Origin: Candidatus Poseidoniaceae archaeon
GTDB lineage: Archaea; Thermoplasmatota; Poseidoniia; Poseidoniales; Poseidoniaceae
Direction of reading: 5' to 3'
Assembly: GCA_938075675.1 (NCBI GenBank)
Contig: CALJHE010000014.1
Location: 1 to 64,000 of the forward strand
DNA length: 64,000 nucleotides
Positions 33,229 through 42,233 of this stretch are shown piece by piece (positions within the stretch are counted from its first letter, which is position 1; every line of letters starts with the position of its first letter). The translations under genes and the position numbers were made by a program. The notes under the pieces were generated by a model. It was given only the letters and a program-made list of their open reading frames with translations, was not told the DNA's origin and did not search any database.

Positions 33229-36117
33229 GTGAATACTTGGCATGATTTGAACTCGGATGAAATTATTCATACTCTCGACACCAACCAAGACGGCCTTTCG
33301 GATGCAGAGGTTCTCGAACGCCGAGAAAAATACGGTCGAAACAAACTAAAAGAACCCGAAAAAACTTCTGCGATTCTTCGGTTTCTCTCTCAATACAACG
33401 ACCCTTTGAACTACTTGTTAATTGGTGCTGCACTCATCGCACTCGCCATTAAACCTGACCATCCAGGAGATGCAATTTTCATCTTCATCGTCCTCACAGC
33501 AAATGCTACATTTGGTTACTGGCAAGAGGGTCAAGCAGAACAGGCTATGGATGCTCTCAAACAGATGGCTGTTTCGACATGTGTGGTCATCAGAGAGGGA
33601 ATTGAATGGTCAATTCCAACTCCCGACTTAGTCCCAGGCGATATTGTCAAACTCGAAGAAGGGTTGAATGTACCCGCTGATATTCGTGTCATCGAATCTT
33701 ACCAGTGCAGAATCGATGAATCTTCTCTCACCGGTGAATCAAACAGCATTCTCAAATCAACGGATTCTTTACCTGCTACTACGCTCTTGGCTGATCGCAA
33801 CAACATGGCTTACATGGGGACCTGTGTTTCGACTGGCCGAGCAATCGGCGTCGTTGTCGAAACAGGGATGCAGACTGAACTTGGACGAATTGCAAGCAAT
33901 ATCGTCGACACTGAAACTCCAAAAACTCCTTTGGAACTAAAACTCGAATCATTGGGGCGCTTCTTGGGATTCATTGCGTTGATTGTTGCAGTCCTTCTCG
34001 TGTCGATTGAACTCCTCATTGCTTACGGTTCAGCCAATGACAATCTTTGGGAAGTTGCGGTGGACCAATTTATTATCGCTATTGCCATTTTCGTCGCGAT
34101 TGTTCCTGAAGGCTTGCCTATTATTCTCGTTATTACTTTGGCATTGGGAATGCGAAATATGGCCCGTCACAAAGCGATTATTCGCCGCATGAAGGCAGTG
34201 GAAACCCTCGGTTCGACCACAGTAATTTGTTCGGACAAAACGGGTACGCTCACGAAGAATCAAATGACGGTACGTCAATTTACATCGACCTATGGCACTT
34301 TTACTGTATCTGGTGAGGGCTTCAAGCCAGTTGGTAACCTCTCTCTGGATGGTACTGAAGTTACGGATGAAGGGATGGGCAAATTACAGAGTGACTTGGC
34401 ATTCCGACTTTCTGCAGCATGCTTATCTTTGTGCCACAATTCCCAGATTTCGAAAGTCGATGGGCAGTGGCAGGCCATTGGCGATCCTACGGATTCAGCA
34501 TGTGCGGTGTTAGGATGGAAAATTAACGGTGATGTGCGAAAGTTTTCACAGCGACATTCAAGAATTCACGAGTTCTTTTTCGACACAACCCGCAAGCGAA
34601 TGTCGGTTATTCACGAGTATGAAGGTGAACGCTGGGTCTTTTCGAAGGGCGGCGCTGGTGGCTATGTTCCTTTGGTGGAATGGAAAGTTGTAGATGGGGA
34701 AATTGTCCCCATCTCTCAAGAAGACTTTGAAACAGCATCCAATGCGAACAAGGAAATGGCAAATCAAGCAATGAGAGTCCTCGCCCTCTGTGCTCGACGA
34801 TTGGATGATGATGAGGATATCCATGATGTCAACGTTGTTGAATCCAGTTTCATATTCCTCGGACTTGTTGGAATTATGGACCCACCACGTTCGGAAGTCA
34901 AAGAAGCAATCGCAACATGCCAGAGAGCGGGAATTCGTGTCAAAATGATTACCGGCGATCAACAATATACTGCTGAAGCAATTGGTAAGGAACTTAACAT
35001 CACCGAAGGTGGTATCGCTCCTGTAAACGGTGCATCTCTTGCTGCAATGAGCGATGAAGCACTCGCGGAAGCAGCATCCCAAGCCAGTATTTTCTCACGC
35101 GTAACTCCCGAACAAAAGATGCGTATCGTGTCAGGTCTACAGGAACGCGGTGAAATTGTCGCAATGACGGGCGATGGTGTGAACGATGCGCCAGCTCTCT
35201 CTCGTGCCAACATCGGAATCGCAATGGGGATTGCTGGAACAGATGTGGCGAAAGATGCAGCAGACATGGTTCTTCAAGACGATAACTTTGCGAACATTGT
35301 TCATGCTGTGGAAGAAGGACGCAAGATTTACCAAAACATTCGAAACTTTGTCCGCTACCAAGTTTCTACCAATGTAGCTGCGGTTGCATTGATTGTTCTC
35401 TCAACTCTCGTCCTGCCTTGGGAATTGCCGTTGACTGCAACCCAAATTTTGGTCATCAATATTCTCATGGATGGTCCACCTGCTGTTGCGTTAGGGGTGG
35501 AAAAGAAGCACGGTAACGTAATGGAACGTCCACCACGTCCAGTTAACGAAGGATTACCCAATTTCCGCGATGTTGCCCTCATTTTTTGGCTTGGAGCCAT
35601 CATGGTTGCAGGCACATTAACGGTGTTCTATCTCGCTGGCGGCGGTCTTGATCCTTCTTCGTGTGACACAATTCCAATGACCGATGCAGCGACCTTTACT
35701 GGCTTCGATCTCGATGCTTGTCTTGCAGGTGATGCAGATGCAATGGCTGATGCCGAATCGTACGCATCTGAGAAATTTGCCTATGCTCAAACCATGACGT
35801 TCTCGGTGTTTATTCTCTACCAATTGTTTAACGTCATCAATTGCCGTTCGAGCCAAGACAGTGTTTTCACGCTCGGTTTGTTTTCAAACAAAGCGATTAA
35901 TTTGGCAATACTCATATCGCTCGGACTCTTGCTGTTCTTCGTTCAACTTTCAAGTCTCACACTGCCGTTCGTGGGACTGGAGATTGGTGGTTTACTGCGT
36001 ACTGTGACACTTGCAGCAACGGATTGGATGGTGATTGTTTGCGTAGCATCTACAGTTTTTATCATTGAAGAGTTTAGAAAGTTCATCGTTAATTCTCGTT
36101 ATTTTGCGGTACAGTGA
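33229..36117 (+). CDS. Cation-transporting P-type ATPase, Ca2+ (P2) type
   Basis: 962-residue P2-type ATPase. The phosphorylation site is CSDKTGTLT (Asp336); the actuator has DESSLTGESN, the nucleotide domain has VFSKGGA, and the hinge is MTGDGVNDAPAL. The M4 motif is VPEGLP and M6 reads NILMDGPPAVALGVE, as in SERCA/PMCA-like pumps; Ca2+ export is the best guess, but Na+/K+ or Mn2+ relatives share these marks. Six C-terminal segments are interrupted by an extra acidic loop between the first two C-terminal helices, containing DPSSCDTIPMTD and a second cysteine. The GTG at 33229 is placed eight bases after AGTGGGG; GTG 33220 is the alternative. Confidence 0.9.
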   Translation: MNTWHDLNSDEIIHTLDTNQDGLSDAEVLERREKYGRNKLKEPEKTSAILRFLSQYNDPLNYLLIGAALIALAIKPDHPGDAIFIFIVLTANATFGYWQEGQAEQAMDALKQMAVSTCVVIREGIEWSIPTPDLVPGDIVKLEEGLNVPADIRVIESYQCRIDESSLTGESNSILKSTDSLPATTLLADRNNMAYMGTCVSTGRAIGVVVETGMQTELGRIASNIVDTETPKTPLELKLESLGRFLGFIALIVAVLLVSIELLIAYGSANDNLWEVAVDQFIIAIAIFVAIVPEGLPIILVITLALGMRNMARHKAIIRRMKAVETLGSTTVICSDKTGTLTKNQMTVRQFTSTYGTFTVSGEGFKPVGNLSLDGTEVTDEGMGKLQSDLAFRLSAACLSLCHNSQISKVDGQWQAIGDPTDSACAVLGWKINGDVRKFSQRHSRIHEFFFDTTRKRMSVIHEYEGERWVFSKGGAGGYVPLVEWKVVDGEIVPISQEDFETASNANKEMANQAMRVLALCARRLDDDEDIHDVNVVESSFIFLGLVGIMDPPRSEVKEAIATCQRAGIRVKMITGDQQYTAEAIGKELNITEGGIAPVNGASLAAMSDEALAEAASQASIFSRVTPEQKMRIVSGLQERGEIVAMTGDGVNDAPALSRANIGIAMGIAGTDVAKDAADMVLQDDNFANIVHAVEEGRKIYQNIRNFVRYQVSTNVAAVALIVLSTLVLPWELPLTATQILVINILMDGPPAVALGVEKKHGNVMERPPRPVNEGLPNFRDVALIFWLGAIMVAGTLTVFYLAGGGLDPSSCDTIPMTDAATFTGFDLDACLAGDADAMADAESYASEKFAYAQTMTFSVFILYQLFNVINCRSSQDSVFTLGLFSNKAINLAILISLGLLLFFVQLSSLTLPFVGLEIGGLLRTVTLAATDWMVIVCVASTVFIIEEFRKFIVNSRYFAVQ

Positions 36118-36176
36118 GCGAATCAAACCTATGGCCTTAACCACATCTTGAAAAACAGTTTGTGATAGCGACACAT

Positions 36177-37391
36177 ATGTCAGCATGGGAATCCTCTGTT
36201 CTCGATGCGGGTTCGAATCCTGAATGGAAGTCACTCTTGCCAAAACTTGTAGGGGATTTGGACACATGGAGCGAGAGAATGCAGCCTATTGCTGCTAAGG
36301 TTTCCAACGGAGAACGCCTCACGCTTGCCGATGGTATTGTTCTCTTTGAGCACCCCAACCTTTCTGAGGTTGGGCGACTGGCCAACTGTATCCGTTCCGC
36401 TCGATTTGGCTCTAACGCTTTCTTCAATTCAAATGTGCATGTCAATCAGACGAATATTTGCGTTCTCGCTTGCAAATTTTGTGCTTTCCGACGTTCAAAG
36501 AAAGCGAAGGATGCTTACGCATTGGATATCAATGCATACCTCGAAGACCTCGGCCAATACGCCGAACATGTCGACGAAGTACACTCTGTTGGTGGATTGC
36601 ATCCTGACTGGGGTGTTGAACATTATGCGGAGCTTTTCAAGGCTTCACGTGAACGCTTCCCGCATGTATCCATCAAGGCCTTGACAGCTGTCGAAATAAA
36701 GCACCTTTCCCAACTCTCGAACATGAGTTACAAAGACACACTCCAACGCCTCAGAGATGCGGGCCTTGGTTCGCTCCCAGGAGGGGGAGCAGAAATCCTA
36801 GACGATGGTGTACGCGCGATTATTTGCAACGGAAAAGAAAGTTCATCCGAGTATCTTGAAATCCACAGGACCGCCCACGAACTCGGAATTCCAACCAATT
36901 GTACAATGCTATTTGGAACAATTGAAACTTTAGAACAGCGGTTAATGCACATGATTCAATTACGAGAAGTCAACGATGACACCTCCGGTTTCCAGTGTTT
37001 TGTCCCCTATCCGTTTCTTCCTGACCATACACGGCTTCCTGAAGCCCAACTTGCAACGGGTAGCGAAATTCTACGTACCATCGCCGTTTCCAGACTTATG
37101 CTGGACACAATCCCTCACATCAAAGCCTACAGGATGAACATCGGTGATGAACTCGCTGAGTTAGCCCTCCAATACGGTGCTGACGATATCGATGGGACTG
37201 TTCAGAAAGAATCGATTATGCATTTGGCAGGCTCGACAACTCCACTGGATCACGACCGTATTCGGCTGGCTCGTCTTATCACGGATGCTGGATGTGTACC
37301 TGTTCAAAGAAACACGACTTACGAAAGATTCGAAATCTTCGTTCCGCCGGAGCCAAAACCTCGTAGAGGGTTAAAAATGGCCAGCCCCTGA
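36177..37391 (+). CDS. mqnE: Aminofutalosine synthase MqnE (radical SAM)
   Basis: Radical SAM enzyme of the futalosine route to menaquinone; it adds 3-[(1-carboxyvinyl)oxy]benzoate to SAM to make aminofutalosine. The CxxxCxxC cluster site is CVLACKFCAF, followed by family-specific VGGLHPDWGVEHY and SIKALTAVEI. CofH and MqnC are close relatives, but GGLHPD and the following mqnA favour MqnE. ATG 36177 was chosen over GTG 36162. It ends nine bases before mqnA, which is preceded by GAGGAAG. Confidence 0.87.
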   Translation: MSAWESSVLDAGSNPEWKSLLPKLVGDLDTWSERMQPIAAKVSNGERLTLADGIVLFEHPNLSEVGRLANCIRSARFGSNAFFNSNVHVNQTNICVLACKFCAFRRSKKAKDAYALDINAYLEDLGQYAEHVDEVHSVGGLHPDWGVEHYAELFKASRERFPHVSIKALTAVEIKHLSQLSNMSYKDTLQRLRDAGLGSLPGGGAEILDDGVRAIICNGKESSSEYLEIHRTAHELGIPTNCTMLFGTIETLEQRLMHMIQLREVNDDTSGFQCFVPYPFLPDHTRLPEAQLATGSEILRTIAVSRLMLDTIPHIKAYRMNIGDELAELALQYGADDIDGTVQKESIMHLAGSTTPLDHDRIRLARLITDAGCVPVQRNTTYERFEIFVPPEPKPRRGLKMASP

Positions 37392-37400
37392 GGAAGAAAG

Positions 37401-38198
37401 ATGGTTAAATCACATTGGATGCAAACGATGGGCAGAGTGGCCTTTCTCAATTGCGACCCACTCTTCTACGGTTTAGAATCTGATTGGAATATTCTTGCTG
37501 CTCCACCTGCATGGCTCACGGGCCATTTACTGCGTAAGGACTGCATTCTTGCACCCATACCGGCGGCGGACTACGCTCGCCATGCCGATGAACTGATTCT
37601 CCTTCCAGACATTGGAATATGCAGCCGAGGTGAAGTTGGTAGTGTTCTTGTCTTCGGAAATAAGCCTCTCGACCAGATGAAGTCGATTGCTTTACCAACC
37701 GATTCTGCGACTTCAGTTCAATTGTTGAAATATCTCTTGAAAAAGCGTAACTTAGAACCAGAGTTTGTTCTTATGGGCCCAGACCTCGAGGGAATGCTGA
37801 AACAATGCGAAGGGGCGCTCCTCATTGGTGACCGCGCTCTTGAAGGTGCCAAACTAGCTCCTGACACAGTACAGCTCGATTTAGGTCAAGACTGGTTGAA
37901 GTTCACTCAGAAACCTATGGTGTTTGGAGTTTTTGCTGCTCGGAAAGATACGCCAATTGAATCCCTCCGTCACGCACACGCCGTTCTCAACGACAATTTA
38001 CATCATTTTGAACAAAGTGCTGAACAACGTCGGAGTGTAATTGAATGGGCAATGACTCACTCTCACCTCGACTATGAGCGATTGGACCGGTACTTTGGAG
38101 AGGTGTTCAATCGCATTGACAGTGAAAATCTTTCTGGGCTCAATGAATTCCTCACGGAGGCCTGTGGCCTAGAGTCTGGCGCCGAATTCGCCTGGTGA
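37401..38198 (+). CDS. mqnA: Chorismate dehydratase MqnA
   Basis: 265-residue periplasmic-binding-protein-fold enzyme that dehydrates chorismate to 3-enolpyruvoyl-benzoate, the substrate of MqnE encoded just upstream. The N-terminal GRVAFLNCDPLFYGL, the APIPAADYARH segment and LIGDRALEG match the family. MqnA and MqnD share a fold, but the other paralogue at 40541 carries the MqnD marks. The gene ends directly at the stop of the convergent WD40 gene. Confidence 0.88.
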   Translation: MVKSHWMQTMGRVAFLNCDPLFYGLESDWNILAAPPAWLTGHLLRKDCILAPIPAADYARHADELILLPDIGICSRGEVGSVLVFGNKPLDQMKSIALPTDSATSVQLLKYLLKKRNLEPEFVLMGPDLEGMLKQCEGALLIGDRALEGAKLAPDTVQLDLGQDWLKFTQKPMVFGVFAARKDTPIESLRHAHAVLNDNLHHFEQSAEQRRSVIEWAMTHSHLDYERLDRYFGEVFNRIDSENLSGLNEFLTEACGLESGAEFAW

Positions 38199-40427
38199 TT
38201 AATCTTCATCATCGTGAACGTCATTCTTTCCTGAATAGGCGACCACTCTTCTGGTCTTGACCTTATTAGGGGTTGGTGTTTCTTTAACCACCTTTTTCTT
38301 TGAAGCAGTTTTCCTCTTCGGAGGATTATCAGATGTTATCACACTGCTGTCCAGACGTCTACGCTTGACCTTCGTAATCGGGCCATCCCTCGTTGCGACT
38401 TTTTGAACAGCCTTTCTACGGGCTTTGACAGGTTTGGGCTCAGACTTTTCGCGTGGTTCCACAGCAGGCGCGTGAGCCTCCTCATTGTCGTTCTCTTCAC
38501 TGTTATCGTTCTCTGTATGGCGGGTCTCATCAAGCCCTTCGTCGTAATCCGATTCATCCTGGCTGCGTTCATCGAACTCTACTTCATCCTCGCCGTCCAT
38601 GTCGAGTTCTAAATCCATTGCATTCTTGGTTCGCATGAGAACCACAAAGGCTCCTGCAAGCAAGAGAATTACCGGGGCGAAGAAAATTGGATTGTCGATA
38701 AATCCTTCAATCACTTTGGTACCAATACTCGGTTCTTCTTTGACCACTTCCTCCAATGTGACGCTCAATTCACCTTCGCTTACCCACCAAGGAGAATAAT
38801 AGAATTCCTTCGATGCAGAAGAATATGCAGTCACATCGATTGGGTGGAGTTCAGCATGTTGAGCCAATGAGGCATCTGTCGCCTTAGGCTGAGATCTAAT
38901 GTTAAACTCAAGCGGGTATGTTACCGTATCACTGAGGTTAAAGAAAATCGTGTAGGTAATCGCAATGTGAGTTTTTTGGTCACTAACTGCAGTGAACGCC
39001 ATTCCTCGTTCAACGCTGCATTCAACACGTGCATCAGTAAGTTGACCCGATGACATTTGTATGGCGTCCTTCCATGAACTCGTGTAGTGGTTTTGATTCA
39101 TATTTTTACATGTTGCATCGGCAAAGAGTTCAGCTTCTTCTTCGCTCAACTGCGTATCCGTGACAATTGAACGCCGAGACAGGTTACGCAATGCTGAGGA
39201 GAGTTGAATGTCGAGGGTAAATGTGTCATCAAGGACCAATCCAGTAGAATTAAACTGAAGCGAAACCTTCCGTATGGTCTCTACATCTGGATTTTTGCTG
39301 CATGCTTGAGTGAACGTTTCACAATTGTTATCTCGGCTGTCGGGGATTGCATCACCGTCATCATCATCATCGAACTCATCCGGAAGTTCATCTCCGTCCA
39401 AATCAGCACCGCTTTCACCCTGGCCCACCGCTGCATTCGGGGCGCCATAAACGGCAATGTGCCCTGTATCAGTCGCTACATAGGCCATCTGGCGTGTGCC
39501 AAATTGGTTCTCAACGATATCAAAATTCATGGCCTGGTGGGCGAGATAAATCGATACTACATCGTTGAGTGATGTGGAATCCACAGTGAGAATTCGCTGT
39601 GAACTACCAGTTTCGAGGAGGTGGATTTGGTTGTTGTTTACTGACCATAGTAACTGCGAACCCCCCTCGAAATTTCTTTCTGCTATTGCTCCACCCGAAA
39701 ATGACCAGAGTGCCATTTGCCCTTGTTCGGTGAATACAGCAAGTTGTTCGTCGACTGAATCAAAGTCACAACTTAGAACTTTTGAGTCGTGATCCCATTG
39801 CTTGCCAGTTGGATTTCCATCCAGCGTCCACATGACGACACGACCACTTTCATCGCCGGTCAAAATGTAACTCCCGAGAGATGAAAAGTCCACGCATGTC
39901 ACCTTCGTATTGTGCTCTCCGTTAAGCGTTCGTTCGATTTGCATATCTGATGTGCGCAGGAGGTTAATTCCATTGTTGGCGTTCGGGACAGCGATTAGAT
40001 TTCCATCAGGCGACCAATCGATACTCTCTGAACGCGAATTGGAACCACTCTTTTTCGATGTCAGCGTCATCGATTCGACATCAATAATTTGGATTGTATC
40101 GGTATCTGTAACGGAGCCGGACTTTGCAAATGCAATCTTAGAGCCATCAGGGGAGAACTTGATATCCAAAACATCGCCGTCAACGACAAAGGATTCAATC
40201 AGTTCTAAGTTTGTCCTGTTATGAATTGCTACCAATCCATCATACCCACTGGCAATATAGGTTTCATCAGGGTTGATGTCGACCGTACGCGATTCCTCAG
40301 CGTTATCTGTAACAGTCACATCGACATAGGCAATATCTGAATATTGACCTGCTACCATTGACACTGAGCTCGCTAAGAACACTGCTAAGCAAAGTAGCGT
40401 CTGTATTCTCAATCGTCGAGAGTCCAT
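38199..40427 (-). CDS. Secreted/membrane WD40-repeat protein with Asp-rich calcium-like repeat and charged tail
   Basis: 742 residues. Residues 8-27 form a signal peptide (LLCLAVFLASSVSMVAG); about 50-330 form WD40-like repeats (FSPDGSKIAF, WSPDGNLIAV, VVMWTLDG). Residues 340-366 (DLDGDELPDEFDDDDDGDA) resemble thrombospondin type-3 calcium repeats. A beta-rich region follows with NxS/T sites and cysteines, then a single membrane helix at 581-598 and a ~140-residue tail, first acidic and then Lys/Arg-rich. Predicted topology puts the propeller outside and the tail in the cytoplasm. It lies opposite the menaquinone genes, which gives no clear hint to function. Confidence 0.8.
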   Translation of the reverse strand: MDSRRLRIQTLLCLAVFLASSVSMVAGQYSDIAYVDVTVTDNAEESRTVDINPDETYIASGYDGLVAIHNRTNLELIESFVVDGDVLDIKFSPDGSKIAFAKSGSVTDTDTIQIIDVESMTLTSKKSGSNSRSESIDWSPDGNLIAVPNANNGINLLRTSDMQIERTLNGEHNTKVTCVDFSSLGSYILTGDESGRVVMWTLDGNPTGKQWDHDSKVLSCDFDSVDEQLAVFTEQGQMALWSFSGGAIAERNFEGGSQLLWSVNNNQIHLLETGSSQRILTVDSTSLNDVVSIYLAHQAMNFDIVENQFGTRQMAYVATDTGHIAVYGAPNAAVGQGESGADLDGDELPDEFDDDDDGDAIPDSRDNNCETFTQACSKNPDVETIRKVSLQFNSTGLVLDDTFTLDIQLSSALRNLSRRSIVTDTQLSEEEAELFADATCKNMNQNHYTSSWKDAIQMSSGQLTDARVECSVERGMAFTAVSDQKTHIAITYTIFFNLSDTVTYPLEFNIRSQPKATDASLAQHAELHPIDVTAYSSASKEFYYSPWWVSEGELSVTLEEVVKEEPSIGTKVIEGFIDNPIFFAPVILLLAGAFVVLMRTKNAMDLELDMDGEDEVEFDERSQDESDYDEGLDETRHTENDNSEENDNEEAHAPAVEPREKSEPKPVKARRKAVQKVATRDGPITKVKRRRLDSSVITSDNPPKRKTASKKKVVKETPTPNKVKTRRVVAYSGKNDVHDDED

Positions 40428-40458
40428 GGCCGTCGTTATCCTCCAGTCCCCTCTAAGG

Positions 40459-40499
40459 TTTGAATACTTCGTATTCGGTGTTTCATTTTTGTATTCAAA
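40459..40499. promoter_or_regulatory. Inverted-repeat operator candidate between WD40 gene and mqnD
   Basis: The divergent region 40428-40540 contains TTTGAATAC at 40459-40467 and its exact reverse complement GTATTCAAA at 40491-40499, with a further GTATTC at 40471-40476 that forms an inner dyad with the left arm. Three related half-sites in 41 bases suggest a regulator-binding site serving one or both genes. No cognate regulator is identified. Confidence 0.4.
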
Positions 40500-40540
40500 T
40501 CATGCGGTTGGTTCATCAAGGTCGCGACGGTGGGAACACC

Positions 40541-41425
40541 ATGGTGGCAGAGTTACCTCTTGATGAAAACGGAAACAAGATAGTGCGGATTGGCCATTCA
40601 CCAGACCCTGATGACGCCTTCATGTTTCACGCCATGACGACTGGGGCTTTTCCAACACCAGGCTACAACTTTGTTCACGAATTACAGGACATTGAAACCC
40701 TCAACCACAGAGCAATGAACTGTGAATTGGAAGTATCTGCGGTCTCCATTCACGCTTTCCCTGAGATTTCCAACGACTATGCACTCATGAACTGTGGTGC
40801 ATCTATGGGCGAAGGATACGGCCCCATGGTCGTCTCTCTTGCTGGCGCATCTACTGAAGAAGTTCGGTCCTCGACCATCGCAGTACCTGGTTTGAAAACC
40901 AGTGCATACCTTGGTCTTCGACTTGCATGGGGCGACTGCGATATTGCTGTTGTACCGTTTGACGAGATTATCCCACGTGTTCTCGATGGTACATACAAGA
41001 GCGGACTTATAATTCACGAAGGTCAACTTACCTATGTCGATCACAACCTAAAAGTCCATGTTGACCTTGGCGTGTGGTGGAATGAACGTACCGATGGATG
41101 GCCTATGCCATTGGGTGGAAATGTCGTACGACGTGATCTCGGGCAGCAAGTGATGGAAGACATAACCAAATACACCAAGATGAGCATTGAATTTGCTCTT
41201 CAATCTCCAGATGAGGCACTTGAGTTTGCTAAAAAGTGGGGACGGGGTATTGACGATGATACTAACCGCGAATTCGTTGGCATGTATGTGAACGAGCGCA
41301 CCATTGACTACGAGAGCGAAGGCAGAGCCTCCGTACGCCAATTCATCCGTGAAGGACAAGAAATCGGAATGATTCAGATGGATTTTGATACTTCCACTAT
41401 GGCCTTCATTGGCGCAAACGAGTGA
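40541..41425 (+). CDS. mqnD: 1,4-dihydroxy-6-naphthoate synthase MqnD
   Basis: 294-residue enzyme converting the cyclic dehypoxanthine futalosine to 1,4-dihydroxy-6-naphthoate in menaquinone synthesis. The start region IGHSPDPDDAFMFHAM is the MqnD hallmark, with DIETLNHRA and ASMGEGYGPMVV also conserved. ATG 40541 follows GGTGGGA; the frame to 40460 runs through the operator region and is not used. The intermediate steps (futalosine hydrolase MqnB or equivalent, and MqnC) are not encoded in the window. The DOHH-like gene begins six bases after its stop. Confidence 0.88.
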   Translation: MVAELPLDENGNKIVRIGHSPDPDDAFMFHAMTTGAFPTPGYNFVHELQDIETLNHRAMNCELEVSAVSIHAFPEISNDYALMNCGASMGEGYGPMVVSLAGASTEEVRSSTIAVPGLKTSAYLGLRLAWGDCDIAVVPFDEIIPRVLDGTYKSGLIIHEGQLTYVDHNLKVHVDLGVWWNERTDGWPMPLGGNVVRRDLGQQVMEDITKYTKMSIEFALQSPDEALEFAKKWGRGIDDDTNREFVGMYVNERTIDYESEGRASVRQFIREGQEIGMIQMDFDTSTMAFIGANE

Positions 41426-41430
41426 TCGAA

Positions 41431-41919
41431 ATGGCCGTCGAAAAGCGTATGCCGGGCGTTAGCCAATACGGCTCAGTTGACCCCGCACCTGCAGAATTCA
41501 AAGGCGATGTCACCTCTTGGGCCGAAACACTGTGCGACGAATCCCTTCCCATGTTTCAAAGAATGCGGAGCGTTTTTTCTTTGAGAAACCTCGGAACGGA
41601 CAATGCTTGTTTGGCCCTTTGCGCCGGGTTTTCAGCATCAAGTGCACTACTACGCCACGAATTGGCATATGTTTTGGGGCAAATGCAGAACGATACAGCA
41701 CTCCCTGCTCTTATTGAACGATTGAGTGATGCGGAAGAACATATCATGGTTCGACATGAAGCTGCCGAGGCTCTTGGCGCTATCGGCAACTTAGAAGCAA
41801 AACCTGTTCTCGAAGAATTTCTACATGATGAAAATCCAGAAGTTGCAGAATCTTGTGAAGTCGCTCTCGACCTATTGAATTGGTGCGCCACCAGTGAATG
41901 GGAAGAAGCAGAATGGTGA
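41431..41919 (+). CDS. Half-length deoxyhypusine hydroxylase-like HEAT-repeat protein
   Basis: 162-residue HEAT-repeat protein. RHELAYVLGQMQ (His76-Glu77) and VRHEAAEALGAIG (His109-Glu110) match the paired HE motifs of eukaryotic deoxyhypusine hydroxylase (DOHH), including the 33-residue spacing; the preceding MRSVFSLRNLG and the closing VAESCEVALDLLNW also fit. DOHH, the di-iron enzyme completing hypusine on IF5A, has two such halves in about 300 residues with four HE motifs; this protein has one half and could act as a homodimer (inference). Other metal-binding or phycobilin-lyase-like HEAT proteins are the alternative. It is coupled to mqnD: the GTG at 41422 overlaps that stop, but ATG 41431 looks better. 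Confidence 0.72.
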   Translation: MAVEKRMPGVSQYGSVDPAPAEFKGDVTSWAETLCDESLPMFQRMRSVFSLRNLGTDNACLALCAGFSASSALLRHELAYVLGQMQNDTALPALIERLSDAEEHIMVRHEAAEALGAIGNLEAKPVLEEFLHDENPEVAESCEVALDLLNWCATSEWEEAEW

Positions 41920-41977
41920 CCAATATGAACCTCAAGTTCAAAGACTCAGTGCTCTTCCGCTAATCAAGAGGGATTCT

Positions 41978-42184
41978 ATGCCACACGACCATATCACACT
42001 CGCACAAGCCCCTAACGGTGAAATTGGACCGCGCTGTGACTCTTGCGGTGTCCGTCTCACCTTTGGCAACGCAATGGTTGTCGACAAGTACTATTTGTGC
42101 TGGGATCATTATGTGGAAGCAACTGGCGCAGACACATCGACGACTGTTGGAGAAGCAGAAGAGCGATTCTGGATGACAGAATGA
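41978..42184 (+). CDS. Small zinc-binding protein, function unknown
   Basis: 68-residue protein with a likely zinc site made of CDSCG near residue 20 and CWDHY about 24 residues later (two Cys, then Cys and His). Nothing else is recognised. ATG 41978 is chosen because upstream in-frame sequence overlaps the DOHH-like gene's end. It lies 58 bases after the DOHH-like gene and 49 before priS and may be part of that transcript. Confidence 0.55.
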   Translation: MPHDHITLAQAPNGEIGPRCDSCGVRLTFGNAMVVDKYYLCWDHYVEATGADTSTTVGEAEERFWMTE

Positions 42185-42233
42185 TTCGTCTTGTTCAATA
42201 ACCCTCACTTCCTCGGCATTGATGGGGTATTCT

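Noticed and set aside
36208-36223. tRNA T-loop-like sequence GGTTCGAATCC
   Set aside because: It lies inside the start of mqnE and no acceptor, D or anticodon stems can be built around it.
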